In this document: piece after piece, positions 12,401 to 25,106 of the stretch
Numbering within the stretch: the first letter of the stretch is position 1
Layout: every line of letters starts with the position of its first letter
NCBI GenBank assembly: GCA_021234155.1
Contig: JAJEKV010000544.1
Coordinates: forward strand, 1 to 64,000
Length of the DNA: 64,000 bases
DNA from: Isoetes taiwanensis
Lineage: Eukaryota; Streptophyta; Lycopodiopsida; Isoetales; Isoetaceae
Direction of reading: 5' to 3'
Position numbers and translations under genes: made by a program
Notes under the pieces: model-generated
What the model was told of the DNA's origin: nothing
Database searches by the model: none
What the model saw: the letters and a program-made list of their open reading frames with translations, nothing else

Positions 12401-15400
12401 CAAATATCATCATGTGATCTCTCCATTGCTAAATTTTACAGCGGCGAGGGGCGGTAGTGAGAGGATGATTGGATGGCTGGAATCTCGGCCTGATGAAGAG
12501 GGCACCTTACTGCCAGAGATAGCTCTTTGCTTTACTTCCGGTAGCATTTCTTTAAAATTAGTTAAGCGTTAGGAAAAGCGGGCTTTTTAGAAGGTTGCGT
12601 CTTCGCGCGGTGGTCTTCCAATGGAGATTGATTAATATAAAAATAGTATTAGTGTAGCAAATAACGGGGTTTATCCAATGGCGGTGGGTTTTAGATTGAA
12701 GCTGTAGATCATTTTGGGTTTTCTCTTCGAAGAAAAAAATTATCTTTATATGTTTTTATGTCTTGGACTCAAAATGGCCAGTATGAATGGTGATGTAATG
12801 CCTTTCGTGCTCACTTTGCATTGTCTTCTTTATTATGCCAGGTCTGTTTTCTTTTTAAGCACGCGTCTTTTTTTCTTTTCTCGATCCCCACGATATAACA
12901 TGAGAATTATTTCCGTGCATGTTCTTTGGTTAATCGTTTTCCTTAAATGACGGGCCATTTCGATACATTTTCCGACGTCATTTTATAAACTCTAAATCTA
13001 TGCCATTGCACGAGAAGAATTTGCAATAGCGGGGTTTCGAAGTTTGCATCGCACTGAATGTATGGTGATGCTCGTAAAAAATTGAAAAAATATATAGTTG
13101 ATTGCCATGCATCTAATAGGTATGTTCGCATATCCCTCCTTGAGCTTCCGGGCGGTGGCATAGCTCTATCCTATCTAAAAATCTCGGGCGATCGACCACG
13201 CTAGTGATGGTTCATGGGTCCATGAAACTCCATTTTGTTTGCAATCAAAATTTTGCTTACTCTTCCGTTTTCTTATTTCATGTGTGGAACATCTAAATGG
13301 CAAAAATATTATTATGGACATAAAATCTTTTATCCTCGATGAGTCTCCTTCACTTGTCAGACACCTAACTTTTAAGTCAGAAAAGCATTTCACAAGAGAA
13401 AACTTTGTGCGAACATGGTTATTTCTCTCAAGCCAAGGGTGTTCCCCGAACTATATGCAACATATGTTAGAGCATGCACATAGGGTAACATTTGGAACTT
13501 TCCGAATTATTGCAAGTATATGCTTTCAATGAGATGATGATGTAAGAGTTGTGGTATGGCAGGGGTCCTGGCGGTGCTACAGGACTCTATTTCGGCATTT
13601 AGGGACGTCTATTTAAAGAGCCGCAAATGTCTCAATAGATGATGAAGGCCCATGCTATTCCCACAACAAAACGCCGGACAACATGGGCTCAAGATTTTCA
13701 CATGCCTTGTAGTGGAACCATCACCATTCGTTTGTGTGAAATATATAGTAATATTTGATTTTGGTTGAAAAAAGACGATAAGAGTTCGATTTTATGGCTG
13801 CATTGTGGTTCATGGTCAAGACCGTAAAATAAATGCTCTTTCTATTATGCACACGATTTACTTGCAAGCTTCCTAATAACATGATTCATGTGGTAAGGAT
13901 ATGGGGCAATGACTCGCGACCTAAAAATTGAAGCTTTTGTGTGGGGGAACATCAGATCAGCCATCCAACGCGATCAAAGGGATAAGCGATGTCGTACAAA
14001 TGTCCCGAAGATCATTGCGGCTTGAATTAACAAACAAGCCCCATAATTACCAGCTACGTTAATCTTACGATGCAAACCTGGGCACATGTATAATAGAGGG
14101 ATCCATTTATAGCACATGTGTGGATTTATGGCGTCAAGGGAAATATTAATCCCAAGTCCTCTTCTAGGTGTTTTATCTCATTTTTATCTCATTACGTCTT
14201 ATTTTGGAGTCCGTCTTCTTATTTACTAATGCATATGTACAATCCATTTTGATGTTGCATTTGGAATGTTAAAATTTATGTGAGCCATCGAGTGGAGGAA
14301 ATATCTTGTTTGCATTCTCAAGAGATGGCAATACTTTATGATCTAGAACCACGATGAATGAAGGTAAAGTTATGTTCAAACATTTTATGCATCTAGTTGG
14401 CGCATGATTGGAAAGAGAGGGACTTCCTACGGTTGTTATGTGTTTTCTCGATAGCGGTGGCTTGAGCCGGTTCGAGAAGCAGGAAATACGCTTCAAAGTG
14501 TGATATACCGCGAATTGGTATCCTCATCAAAACCATGTGCATTGTTTTATATTAAGGTTTGGTTGGTGCAATCATACTTATTATTCTTTGCCATAATGCG
14601 CATATTTGGCATTCTTGAATATAAGGAGGAGATGCACCGTGAGTAACAAGTAGGGGTGGCTACATGTCGTTTTCATCTTGAAACTAAGGAGTTAGCCGGA
14701 AAAATGGAGGCGAGCCTCCGATTGATGTCGGAGAGGAACACCCAAATTTTTAGTCATGATCGTTCTTTGTTTTTCCTTATTCGCGAAATTTACATTCACG
14801 CACGCTCTTCCCCTTCGCGTATCCCCTCTCTCTCAGACGTATTCATATCGGAGGGGAGGGGCGAAGTCAGATGTGGCCACCCCTTAGTAGCTCTGGGGGC
14901 TGGAACTCTAGTCTTGCAAGTTGCAATTAAAAGCGGATTCTAATGCATCAGCCGGGGTTTGATCAGTGGGCGGTGAGCCAACTTTTTCTTTTATGCCCAC
15001 ATTTCTTTATGTAAAATCTAATGCTGAGGTAACCCCTGTGACATCCTGACTTCAAGGGAGCTTGGTGTGGGCATCTTGATCTACTAGACATAAACATTTT
15101 GTCTTTTGTGTTCAATCATTAACTTTAGAAACAAATCTCTAGTCATCATGTATTGTTATTTCATGGATATGCTTTTAAGAGTTTATTTGGATTAATGCAA
15201 ATTTTTCATGTGTGTGTAATGATATAGTATATGCATAACAACCTAATTATTGCACGTCTTTATTTAGAATGTTGGAATTCATAGTATATGCAAGGTTAAA
15301 AAAATCCCCAAGAGGGTTAAAAATAAAAAGCATAAAGGAAAACTATCAAAATATTTGTTCTTTTGGATAACATGTTATAATCATTTGACTCTTTAATAAG

Positions 15401-16200
15401 AAGCATTTTTTACAATGATTATCAACACTTTTAAGTCAAGAAGCATTTAATGGTATGGTGCGTGCTTTTGCAATGTATTGGAGGATGGTAGTTGCCAACT
15501 CTCTTAAAGTTTCACCACGCCCCAAAGAAGGGGTTCAAAGCAAAGGAAAGTGCAAGATTTTTTAAATTTGTAGTTTTTTGAGATTAGAAAAGAAGACAAA
15601 ACACCTTGGGACATTATGAATATTATTATGGCTCATTGAATTCAGGACTTATGGTGCATTCAGGATAATGAAACCATTAGATATAAGCATATGAAAAGAA
15701 GCTGTGCTCGAGGAGGACCACATGCATACCAAATGCGCAGATATGAATTAAGACCCCTTGCCGGTTTCTCTCTCTATAGCGGTTGTCTTTTACATCGAGG
15801 AAATGACACATTATAAGCTTTTTTTTTTTTTGTAAAATTTTGGTATCAACTTGGTGGAGGAAACCTATAGCGTTAGCGAGGATTCTTACCGAACTTGATG
15901 CGATTACGACTTGATCTCATTTCTGAAATGTACCTAACCCCTAAAATGCATAAGCATGTTTGAGCCCCAATAAATATTGTCAATTTTTTAACATGCCTAA
16001 GCTGACTATTGATATTCAACATTTAAGCATGACAAGAGCATATAATATTTTGGATTTAAATAACCAAAGGGCTATCAACACATTTAGGCACTTTCAAAAA
16101 TTTGTAATTGTGAGCAAGGCCATTCCGATAATTTGTGAGGAAAAGTCCTGATTATAGTTTATAGTTTCAACACTTTTTGGCATATTGGAAGGCATTCTCT
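6426..16200. other. Long stretch with no supportable gene
   Basis: I examined all frames. The longest open frames are under 100 codons, overlap on opposite strands and show no recognisable domain. A possible coiled-coil-like heptad stretch occurs on the minus strand near 6850-6960, and a short lysine/glutamate-rich frame on the plus strand near 10040-10150. Neither has a start, a partner exon or a known motif. There is a polypyrimidine patch near 11330-11400. This is probably old, degraded repeat DNA or intergenic sequence. I cannot assign any function. Confidence 0.6.
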
Positions 16201-16219
16201 CCTAATGAAAAGGGATATG

Positions 16220-16660
16220 TTCAATTAGGGAATTCTAAGCCATACTCTAGAGGATCTAGGGGAATCTAAGGGGAATGTAGGAATTTAAGAGTGTGTTTTT
16301 GCGGGAATGACTTGACACACTCTTTCATAATATGAACATAATCTAGGGAATCTCAAATGAATCTTCAACTAGTCTTTGTAAATTCCTCATGCATATAAAT
16401 TTTGGATAAAGAATGACCAGTCGACTTGATACATCTCATCTAGGTATATCATTCACATTCGATGTGCTTTGAATGAAATCTTTTGTATTATCTAAGGAAT
16501 ACTGTAGTATCCTAGAGAATCTTAATAGATTCAATGACCATGCACTTGATACACTCCATCTAGGTAATTCACATTCGATGTGCTTTGGAATGAAATCTTT
16601 GTATTATCTTAAGGAATACTGTGAGTATCCTAGAGAATCTTAATAGATTCTTGAAAACCC
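16220..16660 (+). repeat. GAATCT-rich patch containing a 120-bp tandem duplication
   Basis: Scattered GAATCT motifs enclose two adjacent copies of a unit of about 120 bp. Unit 1 starts near 16412 and unit 2 near 16533; both run through 'cattcgatgtgcttt', 'ggaatactgt' and 'cctagagaatcttaatagattc'. The units differ by a few short indels. Confidence 0.8.
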
Positions 16661-18590
16661 TATGTTTGGTGGATTCGTTTAAAAGTTGTTGGCTTTAAAC
16701 AAGGTTTCTCAACAAGGTTGCCCAAGTCTGATGCAAACTTAACTTTTACATGGTCCCTGTCTACAATCAACTATGATAAACTTTGTACAATTCTTGAGGG
16801 AACCTTTTACTCAAGAAACCCAGTGGAATTCCTAAAATCATGGGAATCTTCATAGAAAGGGATTTAAAGGGAAAATATTCATGAAAGCTTTGAAGATAAA
16901 GCTAATTTGGATCTTAATGTGAGGAATGTTCACATCTCTCTCCAAATGGGAGCCTCAAATTTAAAAATCTTGATCGGAGATCTATTTGTTTGTATACCCA
17001 AACATATATAGAGTCTAATTGAGAATCTTGAAGAACCTACAAGTGATGGATAAAAAAAGATGCCTCTATAATTTCTAGCAATAGTTTTTACCCAGCTTTT
17101 TTCTTTCTTTACCAAACAAGGAACATGATTAGAAGCTATAATCAGAAGGAACAAGCCCTTTGATGAATATAATTAGGATATAAATTTTTGGTTTCTTCAT
17201 GTGGAGATTTAGATTCTCTATACAAACTTTTTGTTTGAAATAAATAGTACCAAGTTTCAGATTAATCATGTTAGTATTTTGTACCTAAGGAAGGTTGGCT
17301 ATGAGCAGATGGTTTCAGCTTGAATAGAAATGTCCGCCTTCAAGGCATTGTTTTGGGATATGTAGCATCCTCCTTCATTTTTGTTTAGGATATGTTTGAA
17401 TCCTCAAACTTGGAGCAAAACATCGGAAGTTTAAACCAAAATGGATGCCTTATGTATTAGTTGCTTGGTTTGAAAAAATGCATGCATTTTTGGGTGGTTC
17501 TTTGAAATGAAAAGAAAACGGTTAAACATTAAACTTTGGTATTAATTGTTTATTTGTGACATAGCATGCTCATTATGTTGGCTTCTCTAAACACCGGAAG
17601 GTTCTTGCTTTTGCTACTTATTGAATAAAAAGTGTGAACCAACTCTTTCCATTTATCTAGAACTACAATAATAGTTCCATCCTCGCGATGGGGTGTAAAA
17701 AGATAGTGGCAAGAAACTCCCTTGGCTACATCAAGGAGTTTTGTGATTTGAGTTGTGATGTTGAGATGTCATGTTTATGGTTATATAGCTTCTTTTAGCA
17801 TAATCTATGGGTCTTGAGAGCATAAGCATTGCTGTTGAGTAAACAAAAATATTATGTGAAAATTGAAGAATGTATCATTGTTTTACATCTTAGTGATAAA
17901 TCGTTAAAACACATTTAAGGGTGGCCATCATATAGTTTAATTTTAAGATTTGATCTCATCCATTGAATAAAAAGTCATTGAAATAAATGAGGAAATTAAA
18001 TGCTTAGCATGTTGATGTCTCATTTGGTTCTGAGGGGGGATCTAAGGGGATGGCGAACTCTGCGCATCGGTTCTCCAGTTATCTAATTTGAATTTAACAT
18101 CCCCGCATCAAAATTCCAAGGCCATCTAGATACATTAACATATAATGAATTGTGTAACATTTGTCTCCAATATATTTCCAACATTTTGCCCAACATATGT
18201 CCAATATATATCTAAATCCACCGTCCTTAAATATATATTTGAGATATGCTCAACATAGCGTCGTCTGCAAATGGTCGCTTTTGTATTTCACAAATGCAAG
18301 ATTACATCACGCACAATTCTATGTGGAACCAATGAGTTGAAGGAATTTAGGCATAAGGTAATTATTCCATCGAAGGATGGAGGCGCTTCCATAAGCTTTT
18401 GGCACGATCAAGATATCTAAGTAAATATTTGTCTCAAAAATCTCTAAGAGTGAGTCTAATACATAGGACATCTATTTCTTTTTCTTTTTGTTTTCATTTA
18501 TTAGATGGCAAATAACACTATGCCCTAATTAATTGGCATTTGGTGTGAGAGATCTCCCACGTGTTGAAGGGAATATGTAATGGAGTGGTT
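16661..18590. other. No gene seen
   Basis: AT-rich sequence without a frame, splice-site pair or repeat that I can defend. Confidence 0.55.
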
Positions 18591-19020
18591 AAAGTCTACA
18601 AAATTATGAAATCTCATGAAAATCTTTGAGAATTTCGGAAAATTCAAAGGAATCTTCATAAAATCTTTTGAGAATATAGGGGAATCTTTACAAAAATTTG
18701 AATGAATCCTTGAAATTTTGAATGAATTTACATAGAATCTTGGGAATCTAGAGGCATGTTGGGATAATTCTCGATAAATTTAGGGGGAATCTTTATAGAA
18801 TCTTAAGAATGGGAAAGGGAATCTTTGTGCAATCTTAGGAAATCTAGGAGAAAATCCAAGAGGATCTAGGAGAATATTTGACACTAGGTGTGCTTGGGGA
18901 ATCTTCATAGAATATAATGGAATCTAGGAGAATCTACCTAGCATCTTGGGCAATCTAGAGGAATCTTGAGATAATTTTTGGAAATTTAAAGGGAATGTCA
19001 AGAGAATATTTAATAGATTG
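18590..19020 (+). repeat. GAATCT array, isolated copy
   Basis: Dense 'gaatct' and 'gaatctt' motifs in the same orientation as in satellite copies A-C, ending about 60 bp before a (AT)n tract. The lead-in 'acactccttatagtaca' resembles the sequence before the (TA)n at 3094, so this is probably a dispersed fragment of the same family. Confidence 0.7.
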
Positions 19021-19077
19021 CGGGGAAACCTATGTACCTACATCCGACTTACGTACACTCCTTATAGTACAAATACT

Positions 19078-19080
<3 letters not shown>

Positions 19081-19120
<40 letters not shown>
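19081..19120. repeat. (AT)n microsatellite
   Basis: Forty bases of AT dinucleotide following a GAATCT array and preceding the dispersed repeat at 19121-19200. Confidence 0.95.
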
Positions 19121-19123
<3 letters not shown>

Positions 19124-19200
19124 TAAAACCACGCCTCCAACAGGAAGGCGTGACAAACCCTAGCAAGTATAGGGAGCAGGAGGATCCTATACTCATAGTA
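19121..19200 (+). repeat. Dispersed repeat, inverted relative to 34997-35096
   Basis: Contains 'gacaaaccctagcaag', 'tatagggagcaggaggatcc' and 'tatactcata' next to (AT)n. The reverse complement of 34997-35096 has the same blocks in the same order next to a (TA)n tract. The two are therefore members of one repeat family in opposite orientations about 16 kb apart. Confidence 0.7.
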
Positions 19201-19244
19201 ATATTTTCCAATGTTAGTACGCCTAATATAATCGCTTCTAAGCG

Positions 19245-19315
19245 ATGGGCATAGCATAATGGTTAGACAACGAATTTTGACTTATAATCTATGAATTTGG
19301 TTTAGTCTATTGAAT
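19245..19315 (+). other. tRNA-like sequence, possible SINE head
   Basis: An A-box-like TAGCATAATGG at 19252-19262 fits the Pol III A-box consensus. A weaker B-box-like GGTTTAGTCTA follows at 19299-19309, 47 bp downstream, a normal tRNA spacing. I could not fold a convincing cloverleaf, so this is a degraded tRNA or the head of a SINE rather than a working tRNA gene. Confidence 0.35.
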
Positions 19316-21500
19316 AGGATAGATAATATTGGTTTAGGGTCTCTTTTACTGGCGCCCGGCAAAACCACAGGACAAGGCTAATATGAATGGAGCATAAATT
19401 GCCTATAGCATTGCGGGTCAAGGGGGCATCTAATAGTGTAACAGAAGGTGGCATACATTTTGCCCCAATTTGGTTATATCCTAACCCTATAGTATTATTT
19501 GAAATTGTAATGATGATTACATATGAAGGATAGATATTGTTATGCAATTTTACCCCCTAGCATTAAATTAGGGATTTGGTTAAACTAATACTATGATTAC
19601 AGGCCAAAGGTTGGTGGGAATTCAAATATCTGGTTGTAGCATAGGGTATGTGTTGGGGATGATAGGATCTAGGATCCCAAATGGTAAAATATATGGATTT
19701 TTATGGTGTAAATATGGACACAAGGTGTTGGTAACATATGCTCGATATTTGTTACAATAGTACCTACAAAAGTTTTTTAAGCTAACCTAATGTCAAAGAA
19801 AGGTAAACCCTAGCGATGGTGGCGTCTCACGACGACCTTGGGCTGATAAGTCTTGGCGGTCCCCTAACAAACCATGGATGACCTTTTGATTGTTGGTTAC
19901 ATGCAAAATATCGACCTTTCGGATTGATCGAGGGGAGCAGTAAAAATTTGTGATGATCTTCTTTCTTAATCTTCTTGTAATATTTGCTTAGAAACAGATT
20001 GGCTCACGGTTTTCTCGTAATATGGTTTTAACCTCCATGCTATATAATAAAGATCGGATCCCTCTTCTATGAACACGATTTTTTGGGCATGAGCAAAGGC
20101 GGCCCGACAGGAGGGGTGTGCAATAAAGAGGCGGAACCGGATCTAAACTCATTGAATTCCTTAGAAGAAATGGCTTAGAGCATAGTAGCCCATGACCTAC
20201 TAAGGCTCAACCGTTAGAATTAATGCGAGCCCATGGATTAGATCCAAATAGGGAAAAGGGTGATTTCTGGAATTATAAAATTCCTCCCTAGTCCGAATGC
20301 ATGTGGGAATGTCCCTAGATGCGGTAATACATCAGCGGCAATGTGGAGGTTGTTGCGAGACTCAAATTGATGAAATCGAAGAGGATTACGATGATGGAGT
20401 GCAACCAGGTTCCTACAATTGAATTGTTTAAATCTTTGGTTTCCTAATCATTTAATGTAATATTCAAGGTTATAGAGGGGTGTAGCACTACAGGTGCTGT
20501 ATTTGTAGGCATAACAAGGTTACCATGATTATCTGATTCTGCATGAATTGCTCATTGAAATTAAGATGTAATGTTATAATCCATAGCTTTTTAACATATG
20601 GTAAGAGTATATTTAAGTTAAGCTGTGGGTAAAGTAGAAATGCCAAGAGAGTTCATTGCTTACTTGTTAGCAGTAGAATTTTTACCCTCTTAAGGCTAAT
20701 TAGTTCTATTTGCTGCAGGTAACCGAGCTCTCTTCTCCTGCATCTGGCTCTATTTTTTGCATGGAAGCATGAATGATTGAAGAATGTTTTTATGTACTCT
20801 TTGTATTTATATTGTATACAACGTTTATGGTAAGATTTTGATCCCTTCAAGTATAATTATTCAATGGAGTAACTGTATGGTAATCTCTTAATCCTTTTTG
20901 AGTATTGATATTTTGAATATTATTTATGGCTGTTTTTTACTGCTTGGTAAAACATGTTTGGAGCACCTTGAAGTAATTTATGGTAATATAATTATGGATC
21001 TCGGCCTTTGTTGCATTTTCTAACATTCTGTTTCCATATTTGCCTACTTTTGGTTGCGTCCGGTTGGTTTTAAATTTGCATGGTGTTTTCTGGTTAATTT
21101 TAAGACTTTGGGTATTGCCCTTCTTTTAGATCATCTTTGGGTTTTGACACATCTACGAGTTCTCTTCAACAAATCTATTCCAAATTGTTGTACAAGTTAT
21201 TTTACAAGTTATTTAGCAATTTTATGGTACAAAGATATTGCTTGTTTGTGGATGATTTCCTTTTGCTACATTTATTTGAAAAGGTTAACATGTATCAAAG
21301 TAGTATGGTCAAGGTTAAATAATTGTATTATTAAATGAGTTGAGCTGGTCCTTATTTTTAGACTTTTGGTCTAAGGTTAAACTATTATATGATTACATGA
21401 TCTCTAAGGGCTCCCTCTTTAGGGTCCAATAAATTCAGTAGTCTTATTTAGTTAGGTTAAGGCTATTTGAATGTCTAGTCAAGTAGAGGCTTGGTTAGGC
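19316..21500. other. No gene seen
   Basis: Contains one short 'aaaccctagcgatggtggcg' block near 19806, reminiscent of a plant 5' leader, but no frame continues from it. A frame near 21137-21320 that contains FVDDF is discussed under rejected observations. Confidence 0.5.
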
Positions 21501-21527
21501 CAATCTATATAAATATAAATATATATC

Positions 21528-21740
21528 CGGTAGGAGACGGATGGACTTAATCACTATGCAAAACATGGCAGTAAATTTAATGAGCCAAATAGAAGGGTAA
21601 AAGCCTTGGCCACGTCCATGCAAGAACTGCCTTTGCATGCATCTGGTAGGAGACAGATGGACTTATTCTCTATGCAAAATTAGGCAGTAAGCTTAATGAA
21701 CCAAATAAAAGGGTAAAAACCCTGGCCACTTCTGGTCCTG
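21528..21740 (+). repeat. Two-unit minisatellite at the 5' end of element copy 1
   Basis: Two units of about 100-118 bp, each starting 'ggtaggagac.gatggactta' and running through 'aatgagccaaata.aagggt' to 'ccttggccac'. The same pair occurs at 28936-29140 in copy 2, so the unit duplication predates the duplication of the element. Confidence 0.8.
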
Positions 21741-22347
21741 AAAATAAGAACATGTAAAATCAATTTTAAATCTAAAGTTGAACGATGGGGCATAGAATAT
21801 CAAGGGCCATCTCCCTAAATGTACAAGGCAAGAAGTGCCTTGCCATTAATAGAATCTAAATAAGGTTGGAATAACGGGTAAAACATGAAAAGCAGCATAG
21901 CATGAGTTTTACTGTCATATACTTAAGCATTCATTTATTTGGTTGTTTAACCAAAATTTGAGTGTTTTGCTAATAATAAGATCCTTTGGCATAGCATTGA
22001 ATCACCATTATCTATGTCAGTATACGATATCTCTAGGAAAATATTGTCTTAATTTACACCTATTAAATTCATTTTCTAGGATGCCTAAGACCATAATGGC
22101 CTCAATACTTGGGCCCATTTAATATGGTCTTTTTGGATCCTTAGGTCATAGATGAAATACTTAGGGAAGATCTCCCATGACTGAATTTATTATAAAGCCT
22201 AAATTCAATGGCCTTATCGCAAATGCAAATGCGACAAGGCATTTGTCACTTGTGTTCAAACCAAAACATTTTTTAATTAGAAACTCGTTCGGCCTTGCTT
22301 TCCTTGCTTTCACGGCGCCGACACTAATCTTAGGACATCTTGATGCA

Positions 22348-22563
22348 ATGCGAACAATGGGACCTAAGCGTGGAGCTGGCAGACCACCTGGTGCCAAGAA
22401 TAAGAAGGGTACCAAAGCAGATTTCGCTAACAGAAAATGCATAGTAAAAAATAAGAACACTGAGGCAGCAAATGTCATTCGCAAATGTCTACAAATAGCA
22501 GCAAATGCTAGATTTGGAGCTTCTAAGGATGATAGTGATCCTATGTACAACAATCCGGTGTGA
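22348..22563 (+). CDS. Small AT-hook protein, element copy 1
   Basis: The likely start is the ATG at 22348 (or 22357), because copy 2 conserves the sequence from there. The protein begins with a basic AT-hook core, KRGAGRPPGAKNKKG, a motif that binds the minor groove of AT-rich DNA, followed by a region rich in Lys and Asn and an acidic ASKDDSDPMYNNP. In this copy translation ends after YNNPV. In copy 2 the same region continues through VTNAKAGDYNFVDLDETHHEVKT, so this copy probably lost its last 25 or so residues by a small mutation. The intact protein would be about 98 residues. It lies about 2.8 kb upstream of ORF1. A role in targeting or packaging element DNA or chromatin is only inference. 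Confidence 0.55.
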   Translation: MRTMGPKRGAGRPPGAKNKKGTKADFANRKCIVKNKNTEAANVIRKCLQIAANARFGASKDDSDPMYNNPV

Positions 22564-23361
22564 ATCCGATTGGCCAATGCAAAAAGCCGGAGACCATAAC
22601 CCGTGGATTTGGACTTAAAGCATCATGAGGTCAAAGCGTGGCGTGGTTTGATTTCTAGGATACATTATGAGTAGAAATAGTGGTAATGTATCCCCTTGCA
22701 GATTTCGACTCCTGAAGCTACTTAATTAAAATCGTGCATGATCAAATCCTTCTCTATAATGCTTGTGAAGAATGTTTAAAGCAAGTTCGGCCATAGAAAA
22801 CATCTTGAGGCAAATGTTTGTATAAAATCATGGTACGATTTTCACATAAGAAGATGATTATGTTTATGTTTTCTTGCTATCAAAAGGATTCTAGCTTATT
22901 AACATAAAGCAAAATGCTTGTTTTTCTCGTTTTCTCTTGGGCGCCTATGCATAGCATTCTTTGCTGAAAAATGCACATGATTATTTAGGGATAAAGAGCA
23001 CCTCTGATGGCTTAAACAAGCAGGTGCTAGAACGTGAAATACCACTAAAATGCGAATTTTTTAAGCCTTATTTGGCTGGTGATGTAGCAGTGGCTTTGGC
23101 ATGTTAATCTATCACATATGGAGTAACTTTAAGCTGAATTTTAGAGTACTTATATTTTGATTAAAGCTTTCTATACTATGCACATCAATGCATCTAAAAA
23201 TTTAAGGCCGGATAAAAACGGGGATTCCTCCATGCTTACTGACCCTCTCCTCTTTACCAAATTCTTGCTAACGTGGAGTGCGGTTTGGCTGCGGTGTAAG
23301 CGTGGAGCTCCCCTTTTCTTGAATTTTATGGATAAGCTAGGATGTACCAACTATAGGCGAT

Positions 23362-23562
23362 ATGCAAGGACTCATCTTACTTGGAGCGGCTATTAATATT
23401 GCAGGATCTACTTTCAGTTTTCCTTTTGATTCTCATGTTACTGGAAAATTGCAGCTCTTTTTAGCTTATGTTTTGGCAACAAGAGAGGCTTTACTTGTAA
23501 CTCTGTACTATGGATATGGCATTGACACTAGCATCAGCAACTTTGGTGCTTTAGTAAACTGA
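23362..23562 (+). CDS. Conserved 66-residue hydrophobic ORF, element copy 1
   Basis: Encodes MQGLILLGAAINIAGSTF and ends YYGYGIDTSISNFGALVN. The N-terminal part is hydrophobic, glycine/alanine-rich and could form one membrane segment, and a second hydrophobic run (LQLFLAYVLATR) follows. Copy 2 (30760-30969) differs at only two residues over the shared length, while much of the flanking DNA has indels. I do not recognise the family. It may instead be an exon, because an 'attgcag' acceptor-like site lies inside it. Confidence 0.35.
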   Translation: MQGLILLGAAINIAGSTFSFPFDSHVTGKLQLFLAYVLATREALLVTLYYGYGIDTSISNFGALVN

Positions 23563-24148
23563 AACATATCCAAAAATGGCATTCTGAATTTTTGTAGATC
23601 TTCATTACTTTTGAAAGGATAGAACATGGTTGCATTTTATTTATGCATGTGAAACATATAGGAATATTTGGGCTGAAAACTGGCTACTTGATTTTGGGCA
23701 GGAAGTTAGTTTATACGGAAAAAACATTCCCATTATTACTCAAAGGCCACAATCCTGTACGTTTCTAAATTAAGACTAGAAGCATGGCCATTTTCCTTAG
23801 TGTAACATGGGCCAGGGATGCTAGCCACAATTTAAGGCTTTTTACTGTCTTCATGGCACCTCTAGATAAGAATGGAAATGGATGTTCTACACATACAAGC
23901 TGAGGTAGATAAAATAGGGTCTTAACCTACGCTTTGCTTAAAGGCACAAAATTGAGCATGGCTGTAGCATTACAAGTCATTGATGGCTTAAATAGTAACG
24001 AACCGAATGCCACTTACTAGCTGGGCAGCTTGAGGTCTTACATAATGCACCTTAAGGTAGTACTTGATTTTGACCGTTGAAAAAATGCTTGCAGTAGCTA
24101 ATAGATTAACAATATGCTATGTTATTGAAGTGGAGTTGCATTTAAGCA

Positions 24149-24212
24149 TAATACCTTGTAAACTTGTAGCAATAATACAATAATACCTTGTAAACTTGTA
24201 GCAATAATACAA
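24149..24212 (+). repeat. Perfect 32-bp tandem duplication
   Basis: The unit 'aataccttgtaaacttgtag' plus 'caataatacaat' occurs twice in succession. The same tandem pair is present in copy 2 at about 31553-31617, so it predates the 7.4-kb duplication. Confidence 0.85.
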
Positions 24213-24627
24213 TAGCTGTGCAGAGGATACTCAGGGCCTGGGTAGTGCCAGGGCAGAATTTCTCATGCTTTGACGGAGTAGTCAAGTGTGGAGTATAAGG
24301 CTTAGGCTAGATTAGACCCTAGCAAAAGGAAAGTATATATGCTGAAACGTCTGTTCTCATGTTCAAGGACATGTAACCCTGACCTCTCTAATAATATCTA
24401 TACGGTTTGTTTTTCTTTTAAGCATAATACAGTACGTGTCACTACATACTTTGTCACTTTTTAAGTCTTACTTGGTACATCTTATTTCTGGTGTTTATGT
24501 CTCTTACACCTGTATGCTTTGTTAGCTGGTATCAATTCTTTTGCTAAGATGATTTTTCTAATAATATACGTGAGAAGGATGCAGGATTTCTATATCAGAA
24601 ATTTTAACTACTACATGTTTCTTAACA

Positions 24628-24730
24628 GGCAGCTGCAAAAGGTCCCATTGACACGGACAAGGAATTACTTTGGATTCGGAACTTCGGGGAAAATTGGATA
24701 CCAAGGCTCAAATTTGCCGGTACCAAACAA
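24628..24730 (+). CDS. Exon-like N-terminal coding block of the element, copy 1
   Basis: Follows a good acceptor ('tttcttaacag') and reads AAAKGPIDTDKELLWIRNF, then GENWIPRLKFAGTKQSGS. The matching block in copy 2 (about 32045-32160) has small indels, but the same peptide is recoverable in shifted frames. Further downstream in copy 2 (32243-32443) an open frame encodes a segment ending KAGYWETMVK and a TAG that lies in the same frame as ORF1. These pieces may form the N-terminal part of a larger ORF1 protein. No domain is recognised. Confidence 0.4.
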
Positions 24731-25106
24731 AGCGGTTCAAAAGCGGTTATAGTATGCTTCAATAATTGAGGGTTATACAAAATGGATTATTGTTTGGAAT
24801 TAAGCCTTGACGGATAGCGCATCATGTCTGGCCGCGCATCTTGGCCCATTGAATGGCTTTGTGTCCTTTTGAAAAATGAAGAGTAAAACTTAGAGGACTT
24901 TACAAACTGATTGACATCGTTTACAATAGCATGCAAAGCTTATTTGCAATAGAACGGAAGTGGATGATAATTTTGAAAAAGTCTTTGACAAAGGTAGAAA
25001 AGCTGGTTATTGGGAAACTATGGTGAAGTAGACAAAAGAAAGGAAAACAAAAAGTGGCAAAAAGGTCAATCCAACCCCACCCGGGTGGCGGCCAAAAGAA
25101 AAAGTA

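Noticed and set aside
21137-21322. A frame containing LFVDDFLLLHLF, reminiscent of the copia RT motif C
   Set aside because: No other RT motif occurs around it, the overlapping frame is equally open, and the composition is simply T-rich. Treated as chance.
22161-22577. A 138-codon minus-strand frame over the AT-hook ORF
   Set aside because: It is antisense to the AT-hook coding region and its sequence is explained as its complement; the matching frame in copy 2 is broken.
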